Source: Epiperipatus broadwayi
Taxonomy: Eukaryota > Onychophora > Udeonychophora > Euonychophora > Peripatidae
NCBI GenBank assembly: GCA_028023455.1
Contig: JAQFVV010006335.1
Coordinates: forward strand, 1,418,412 to 1,482,411
Length of the DNA stretch: 64,000 nt
Direction: 5' to 3'
A model generated the notes under the pieces. The model ran no database searches and was not told where the DNA came from. It saw only the letters and a program-made list of their open reading frames with translations. Positions within the stretch are counted from its first letter, which is position 1; each line of letters begins with the position of its first letter. This document shows positions 56,310-64,000 of this stretch, piece by piece. Both the position numbers and the translations under genes were made by a program.

Positions 56310-59300
56310 TATATATATATATATATATTGTACCCTTACTTCTTGATATATAAAATAGTTTGAAATACAACTAGCTCAGTTACTTTATTATGTTTAATTA
56401 AAATTTGCATATCTATCTTTAATATACTTTTATATTATCATATCTTAATTAGATTTATTATCAATCATCAAAATCAATATAGTTCTAGATTATATTAATT
56501 AAATAAGTATTTATAAAGTTATGAGACTGTGAAGTAAAGTTACAAAGTAATAAGCAGATTTACACTGAGTCAATATCTCCCAAGATACTGTCTCAATGGC
56601 ATAAGAATACTATCACTACCCTATCACTTTACCACTACATCTATAGCATTCTTATGGCTTTTAAATGAAATAAATTATCTTTAATAATACTAAAATAATT
56701 CCTAACTTTAACTTAAAATATAATTAAATAATCTCAGGTTCTTCTAAGTTGTTTTAAAATAATAATAAATTATGTAAATAAGTATGATGTGGGATTTTAT
56801 ATCAAACTTAAATACACCTAACTTATTTTAATAATAATAATAATAATAATCTTAAAGTGTAATTTAATCTCATCTATTTTTCTTATATAATTAATCGCTA
56901 AATAAATAAATAATTATATGTAGATCTTTTATTTCATATGGTATCTTCATTTTAAAATAGATCAAAATCTTATAATTAATAATCTGTGGCAATAAACAAT
57001 ACTATATTCTTATAATGTGCATTATAATCATCTTATGACCATTGCAATATTTTATGTTCATGTCAATTAATTCTTATAAAATAATGTTAAGCAAATATGG
57101 TATTCAATTCTAAGTAATAATAACAAATTCATTTTGTGCAAATATTATGTTTATTTCAAATCATCTGATGTCAAAATGCTGTGGTGAAAAATAATGAAAC
57201 TCGACACACTTTTAAAACAAATTAACAAATTTATTTACAATAATTTCAAATAAAATTTATTTACACTATTTACAATTTAAAATTTATGACAACAAATAAA
57301 ATAAAAATAAGAAATACAAATATAAGAGGCTTACACTGTTATTAACTTATGTACTTAATAAGCAATTACATTCCTTCAAATGCTATATTAATAATATTAC
57401 AGTGTGTTTTTCTTAAACTTAGATTTTAAATAAATAGTTGTACTTTAATTACTACAAATAACAATATGTCAAGACTAATTATGTAGCATGTGTACATAAT
57501 GAAGCTTTACCTATTAAATAACTACATTAATTAAATATCATTTATAATGTATTATCATGTATTCACTTTATTACTAGCATTGCTTAATATCTGTATATAA
57601 AATCAATATCTCTTTATAATGTAAAACGAATGATTGGCTATAATTATATTCCACCTAATGTAATTCCTGTTATATGTTTTATAAAATATGCATTCTATAT
57701 CTGTATTATTCAAACATTAATATTTAAATCATTTATCAATTTTAAATTCATAAAACATTACATTAGATAAATTTTATGATTCCTTTCTGTGTAAAATCAT
57801 TATTTTACCCTATGTGCTTTACTAACCTTTCTAATAAATTTCTATCTATAAAACATATTCTAAACTCATTTTAAACATTTTCCAGAAAACAAATATCAAC
57901 TTCAAATAAAATATTCATTATCTAAATTACTCATACTATATTGTCTATACTTAGTAAACTTTTCAATCTAAATATAAGCCTCTACCTAAAACGTAACTTA
58001 ACTTATCTAATAAACAGAAAATAAAATAGACTTTTAAAATCCTTTTCTGACTTACAAAAATAAAATAATTATTAAGATAAATAATAAACATCATTTTAAT
58101 ACTAAGCATAAATAAAAAAAAAAATCAAAATTATTTACGAAAGAATCATATAATTATTTCTAAGACTTTACATAATGTTGTATCATGTTTATATTATAAA
58201 TTAAAAATTATGCATATTTTAATAAAGTTTGTAATGTATGTGTTTTCATAATATATTTATCCATTCATTCTACAACAACATAATATTCAGTTGATCTAAA
58301 GAAAAACATATTAAATTCATTAAAAATCATTATACAATATTTTTTACCATAATAATAATATTGTCCATTCTGCTATCCAGTATTCTTCGGAATTTGCAGC
58401 TTCATAAAATAAAAATCATTCACATTTTCACTCATAAACATTCATTAGAATATTCCGTGTTATATTAATTATAAAATAAGTTTATGTAATTAATTATTAT
58501 ATTATTTTAAAGTTACTATTTAATAAATGTACCTAACCTACTTTTTAAGAGTTTAATAATATTTAAATTTTATGTTAAATAAATAAAATAAAAAAAATCA
58601 TATTACATAGTCCAGCGTTGATTTTTGTCCTACCATAAAGTTCTAACAAATATCCTCCGTATAAAGTCAATAAAACACTATTTCCTGTTCCGTTGTATCA
58701 CGTGTTTCTTGAAAGTTTATAATAAAAATGATAACGTTTATTTTTTTAAAAAAAATAAGTTCCACAAGAAAACAAATAAAATTAAACAATAGTTTATAAG
58801 TTCTCTGGATCCAGTTCTTCATAGTATATTATTTAAAAGGTTATTATTTCAAAACTAAGTTATAATTTATAAAATTATCCTTCAATTATTTTACATTAAC
58901 TTAGTTTGGCTTGGCTTAGTTTAACTTGACTTGGACATCCATGTATTACTTGCACATTTATAAATAACATTCAGGTAAGAATTAATTTCTTCATCTATAA
59001 CGTCCAGCGTTTAGATTACTTCGATATAGCAATTTTATTATATTGCGTTTTTAAATAATCATATTTATAGTCTATTTGCCTTTTTAAAACGTCAATATTT
59101 AGACTTTTAGCATAAAGACTTAACAAGGCAAGTATTTATTTAAAATTACTACTGCTTCTTATATCTTTCCTCAAGATATATATTTTACTTCTATAATTTG
59201 TCAAAATATTTTCTTTTACAGAAATATTTATATTTTTTTAAAATATCTATTAGTAATAGACAATAGTAATTTAACTTTTGAAAACTATTTTTAGTCCAAA

Positions 59301-60551
59301 ATACTACTTTTTTCCATCTTGTAGTTTTATGTACTAATCCAGCGTCTGTTACTTTTCTAACATAAAGTTTCTGATATATTTCTCCGATGTGTGAGGTTTC
59401 CATGATTATTTGTACGTAAATTGAGTTTCGATATTGAGAAGATGATAGAGAATTATTAAGATATCTACTGCATATTCATTATTTAAACTTTTATAAAATT
59501 ATATACAATAACACTCTTATAATTTTAAAACTGATTCTTAAGAGCGTTTATAAATTTACTTGGCTATTTTTTTTAAATAGCACAAACGACTTAGAAGTTT
59601 TATTGTAGAGAGACCCCCTCAACAATTGAATCCAGCTTATATACTGCCAGAAACTCCTTATCTGATTGGTAGGTTTAAACAATCAAAATTTCTTATTTAC
59701 ATATTTACCAACACAATATTAAAAATAAATAATAATGACTTATTTAATATTTAATATTTTATCAAATTCTTTTAAAACAATATTTATCGTTTATTCAAAT
59801 CTATTAAACATTCTTTTGAAATATTATTTCTCACTTAATTTAAATCTTAACTTTTATAAGATCATTTAAAATAAATTAGATCTTTTTAAATACGTTACAT
59901 TTTTAAGACAATATTTTATAAAATCAAATTTAATACTTTACATTAATATCTTTATTTTTATCTCGTGATAACTCACGTATTATTTATAAATTTTACAACA
60001 TGATTTTGTAAAATAATAATTGCAACTTTATTAGACAACTTCCACGCGTGTGTATAACATCTGTTCTCTATAACACAAGAACGCTTGTCTAAAAATAAAC
60101 TTAACAATTGTTTTTTTTAAAATAAATATTTATTTAAATAAATAAATAAGATATTACAACAGATTTTAAAATAATTATTTGATATGATTAAAATCAAATA
60201 TTAATCTCAATTTAAGTACTTATAACTTAAAATATTTTTATTCACTTTTAACATATATTTTGAATTTTAAAATATCTTTGTCTAATTTAAACTTGTCTTT
60301 TAAATATTTTAGCTTCAAACATTTGTTATTAAATTTATTAATGCAGTATTACATCATAATCATCATCATTTTTAATATCTTCTCAATACCAACACAATTC
60401 ACATACCAAACACTCATAGATTGCTTTAATTAAACTTATGGTAACATTACCACAAGCAAAGTCAACATCACACTTTTAAAATACTCCTTAAATTTAAAAT
60501 TTTCTACTAAATTAGCACAAAACTTAAATGGTGACCCATATAAAAGGGCAC
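56310..60551. other. G-poor insertion splitting a LINE, unidentified
   Basis: After a TA tract and TTGTACCCTTACTTCT, about 4.2 kb follow that are markedly poor in G on the plus strand and show no recognisable protein. A motif group beginning TCCAGCGT recurs at 58611, 59003 and 59338; the first and last also share ...ATAAAGTT(T)CTRA...ATAT. A GCATAAGAAT/ATTCTTATG inverted pair lies at 56599-56660. One minus frame (59403-59191) starts METSHIGEIYQKLYVRK; I do not recognise it. Because the flanking LINE halves join across it, this block arrived as one or more insertions. It may be a noncoding LTR-type element or several nested pieces. Confidence 0.5.
59582..59672 (-). promoter_or_regulatory. LTR-like promoter/poly(A) module
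   Basis: On the minus strand TATATAAGC (59641-59633) is followed about 40 bp on by AATAAAA (59604-59598), after GGGGGTCTCTCTAC. TATA box, short transcribed part and AATAAA in this spacing are typical of LTRs of retroelements. I could not find a second copy to define an LTR pair, so this is tentative. Confidence 0.35.
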
Positions 60552-62135
60552 AATATATATATAAAGAGGGCATATGATAGAGAAAATAGAAATAGATTAT
60601 GGGTAAGTTTAGTAAATTTAAGAATTAATAGCACTTCCATGGATCATATTAAGAGATCAAATAGAATTAGAGTTAAAAATGATGTGAAACAAAGGCAAGA
60701 ATGTCCCATGTCATTTACTTTGTTTTTGTTATATTTGAGAGAAATGAAAAGAGCCATAGAAAGAATAGGAAGGGGAATAGAGATACTATTAGTATGTGGT
60801 AATAGACTGTATACATTATCAGGTCATTTATATTCTGATGATATTTTCTTATTCACAGGAAGTAGGAAAATAGGGAAGTTATGCTGAAGAATTGTGCAGG
60901 AGTAGATAAAGAGATGGTGATCAAATTTAGTAGAGAAAAATCAAAAGTAAAGATGGTAAATGCTGGGGAAAAAGAATAGAAAAACATTTTCTTGGGGGAT
61001 ATAAAGTTGTGGTGAATATGTAAAACTATTTGGGAATTATCTTTAATAATCAGAGGAATTCCTTGGAGGAATGAAAAACTGACAAATGAAACAAAGAAAA
61101 TGAACTGATAAAGAACTTAACAGGGTTTTCATATAATAAATATAATTAAGCATGAACTGTATTGATGGAAGTGACAGAGGTGTTAATCTATGATAGTGAT
61201 GTGTTTTGTGTTAGCAAAGTGGTGTTAGATTACTTAGAAAAAGTACAAAGAAAAGTAGAAAGACATGCTTTAGATGAAGATGTGTGAATGGAATAGAGGC
61301 AGTTCAAAGAGAAATGAAATTGTCAAGTTTTTATGTGAGGAATGTAAAAACTAAAATGAAAATGTTTGGTAGATTGCAATTTATGGATAGTAGGAGAATA
61401 GCCAAAATAATATTTAATTATGTTTTGAATAAAAGGCAGCTGAAAAGAGGAATGAAAAAGGTAGTATAGTATGCAGAAGATTTGCATGAAAACATTATGT
61501 CAGTATACTTTTACAAAAGATAGGATGATTATTTATGAAGAATTGTTGAGTGTTATAGTGGCAAAGACTGGAATAGAAGAATATATATATTAATAAAAAA
61601 TAATGAGCTGGAGAGATGAAGAATTAGTATGGAGTGTAAAAATAGGTTAAATATATAAAAAATAATATTAGATATAAATTAATTTATGATAATAGCAGAA
61701 AAAGTAGTTTACTATTTAAAGCTTGAACAGGATTTTTATCAACAAGGAAAAAAAAAACACAAATTGAGAAAAGTGGGTGATTTTAGTCTGCAGGATATAG
61801 AAAGAAGATATAAAAATATTAAGTATTTGTTAATAGAATGAAAATGATTACAAGTGGAAAGGGTACAAATAATGAATACCCCTTAGTGATTATACGGAAA
61901 GTGAGTTATTGGTTTTTATGCTGGAATTGGAAAATATAAAAGAGATCCAAATATCAATGCTACGGAGTGGACAAAGATGATGTTGTGAAAATAGGACAAA
62001 AAGAATATGGAAAAACTTATGTTGGGGATGGAAAGAGAACATAGATTGTTTGCAGGTTTTTTTGTACATATTGACTGACAGCTTTCTGACATTGATAAAG
62101 GAGTAGTCATATGCCATCACATCACATATTGTTGA
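60552..62135 (+). pseudogene. Third LINE family, 3' half (RT to zinc finger)
   Basis: It resumes at KRAYDRENRNRLW (motif A, from 60558), directly continuing the half that stops at 54905. Next come IRVKNDVKQRQECPMSFTLF (motif B, 60665-60725; usually EQRQGCPMSPTLF), LYTLSGHLYSDDIFLFTGSR (motif C YSDD in place of YADD, 60805-60865) and a thumb relic. A cysteine-poor relic of the C-terminal knuckle lies around 61770-61860, and SDYTESELLVFML-like sequence near 61890-61920 matches 49907-50167. The 3' end at about 62113-62127 (CCATCACATCACATA) shares the tail of the minus copy at 49801. Stops and frameshifts are frequent; inactive. Confidence 0.8.
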
Positions 62136-62986
62136 TTTATTACTCATATTATATTATTAATTACCAACTGTTGATTTATATTGCATTGCTGTTAGCTTTA
62201 AAAAGATTACATATGCATTAATGACATAAGTAATATCCTCCTTTTTTCATTGTTTGTGTTGTTGTTGTTGTTGTTGGATTTCATAGTTTCTGGTGACTAG
62301 TTAAATTAAATTTAAATAAAATCTTTTTTATGGTTGTGAAATAGTGGAGGGAATACATAACATAGTTCATAAGTACAGGTTGGGAACACCTGATATAGTG
62401 TACAATCTTATTGTGGACATCATTTAAATTAAAATTGGAAATATTGTGTTTGATTTAATGTTAGAAAATGGTTTTCTTTTATTAAAAATATTGCTGACCA
62501 GTGTTATGAACAAAATAAAAGAGTTCCATTACAAAAAAATGTATAATTACTTCATGATATAATAGCTAGTTTATTAGTATGTTGTGTCCTGACCTTAAGT
62601 ACAGATATGAGCTGTGTTATTTTTTCCAAGCAGTTAATCAATTCTGAAATAAAGTTTAGATTACATTATTTTTAGATCAATACACTAAATCCCAGTCATT
62701 ATTTTCATCAAACATATGTTAGTTAATATCTATCTGAGCCATGATTCGTTTGACATCACGAAGCAAATTAGGTTGTAAAATTATTCACTTTGTGAATTAT
62801 CCCCAGTTTTCTAATATAACCCAATATTTGTGGAAAGTTGTTTTTGTATATATAATAAATTATTTAAGTCACTTATGTAAATTTTTTACATTATTTAATG
62901 AATAAGTCATTGTATGTACAGTTTCTTAATCATAAATTTTAAAATTCTCTTAAAAAAATAATAATGCCTCTTTTGCAATATTTCAG
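62136..62986. other. AT-rich noncoding stretch, possible intron
   Basis: A short (GTT)n lies at about 62257-62276. No gene; the 3' end looks like an intron end before the candidate exon (CCTCTTTTGCAATATTTCAG). Confidence 0.45.
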
Positions 62987-63131
62987 ATGCATGTAATGGA
63001 AATCCTGGTGTGTTTTCTCTACCTAATTGCTTATTCTTTGATGATGGTTATAAGTATCCAGGCTTACTTGGCATTACATACTCTTCCAGTTTTTAAACAA
63101 ACCAACTGGAAACTTTTTATTCTGGCTTGGG
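62987..63131 (+). CDS. Candidate internal exon, two hydrophobic segments
   Basis: A 145-bp open stretch is bounded by a pyrimidine-rich tract with TTTCAG on the left and GGTAAGT on the right, both good splice signals. It encodes about 48 residues: MHVMEILVCFLYLIAYSLMM (residues 1-20), then a hydrophobic continuation to about residue 32, a short polar stretch (LPVFKQTNWK) and LFILAWG. The hydrophobic parts look like membrane segments of a multi-pass protein. Base composition is less A/T-extreme than the flanks. No protein family is recognised, the initial ATG need not be a start, and no partner exon is visible unless one begins after the T-rich tract and AG at the very end of the window. Confidence 0.45.
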
Positions 63132-64000
63132 GTAAGTTATCATTTTTAAAAAATATAAATAAATCAACATATACATTTTATATACTTTAGAATACATTTC
63201 ATTTTTTTTTTAAAAAAAAAAAAGATTATTCTAGTTTAAAAATAAAATTGAATTAATCTGTCTGTGAGTGACATTTAGTGAAACACCACATGTGTCCGGA
63301 CTTTGAATTATTGCAAAAGAAAGTTTCAAGTTAAAAGCTCCTGCCACATTTGAGAACAGATTGCTCCTAATGAAAAGATAAAATTGAATTACAGTATCAA
63401 AAAGTTGAAATTTCCTCCTGTTTTCTAGAGAAATAAGCAAATTCTATAATAAGAGAGAAAAAGTGCATGTGATAAATTACTTTTGACACGTTAGATCTTT
63501 TAAGAAACACTGGCATATAATTATATTGTTTGCAGTGTATGAAACAATTGGCTACTTTATATATTATAATTTTTTTAACTATATACAAACCTTTAAATAT
63601 ATAAATTTTAATAATATAGTTGTGATATTTATTTGTAAATTTATAATTAAGTGCAAAAATTATATTTTGATTCACAAATTGTTTTGGCTAAGTTGTTATT
63701 ATAAATTCCCAATAGAATACTACATATTTTTTTTTATTTAAAAATGTTTATTTATAAATTAAAAAATTGCAAATGATAACCATGCAACTATAATGTTCAA
63801 AATTATTTTACTATATTCTGGTGAAATAGGCAAACCATTTATCGTCATCAATATTTTCAACTATTATCACTCCACTGGACAATAATGGTCTGTCCGAATT
63901 TGATTCAGTTTTTTGATCATTATTCCATCTTCTTCCATCACACCAGAAAATTTCTTTATTTTATTTATGCATCTCATATGTGTTTTTTTTTTTTTAGTTC
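63132..64000. other. AT-rich noncoding stretch, possible intron
   Basis: No gene. It ends with a long T tract and AG at 63997-63998, a possible splice acceptor for an exon lying outside the window. Confidence 0.4.

Noticed and set aside
61890-62147. Two overlapping minus frames near 62 kb as genes
   Set aside because: They are antisense to the decayed C-terminus of the third LINE.

Overview
This window is strongly AT-rich (about a quarter G+C by eye) eukaryotic DNA from an invertebrate animal that the sequence does not let me name. Nothing bacterial or viral is visible, and there is no rRNA, CRISPR array or operon. Dense (TA)n tracts, non-LTR retrotransposons, Penelope-like elements (PLEs) with GIY-YIG endonuclease domains, tRNA-like repeats and hammerhead-ribozyme repeats all point to intergenic or intronic metazoan DNA. 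The only host-gene candidate is one possible internal exon with two hydrophobic segments at 62987-63131.

Layout. 1-5.2 kb: noncoding, with a ribozyme relic (2965-3025), a foldback repeat (3055-3575) and a diverged ~190-bp tandem repeat. 5.2-14.4 kb: an internal RTE-type LINE fragment, a second LINE relic (7330-8265, minus), a tRNA-like repeat, a decayed PLE (10124-11120) bracketed by hammerhead-like motifs, and a nearly full-length minus RTE copy (11287-14374). 16-21.9 kb: two composite palindromes, a foldback satellite (16040-17719) and a tandem-plus-inverted PLE block (17736-21775) whose plus arm keeps an open GIY-YIG endonuclease frame. 22-46.5 kb: mostly noncoding, with many short repeats (tandem, inverted, hairpin), several carrying a hammerhead core, and a PLE reverse-transcriptase relic (42180-42660, minus). 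46.5-49.8 kb: an RTE-clade LINE whose 943-codon frame is broken only by two in-frame stops. 49.8-62.1 kb: a third LINE family, present as a minus 3' end and as a plus copy split by a ~5.6-kb insertion. That insertion begins with a 423-bp tandem array.

The standout system is ribozymic. The array at 54946-56309 carries, on the minus strand of each full unit, a complete type I hammerhead (CTGAAGA, 4-bp stem II, GAAA, minimal palindromic stem III, GTC cleavage site, two-part stem I). Self-cleavage would release exact 423-nt monomers, the organisation of metazoan retrozymes. A second, unrelated hammerhead family is scattered through the window: an intact-looking core at 31285-31345 and decayed relatives at 2965, 25105, 30952 and 43101. 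A third, PLE-like set lies near PLE remains. Most of these repeats abut (TA)n tracts. The simplest reading is that PLE machinery with a GIY-YIG endonuclease integrates PLEs and noncoding ribozyme repeats at TA tracts; this is inference, not shown directly.
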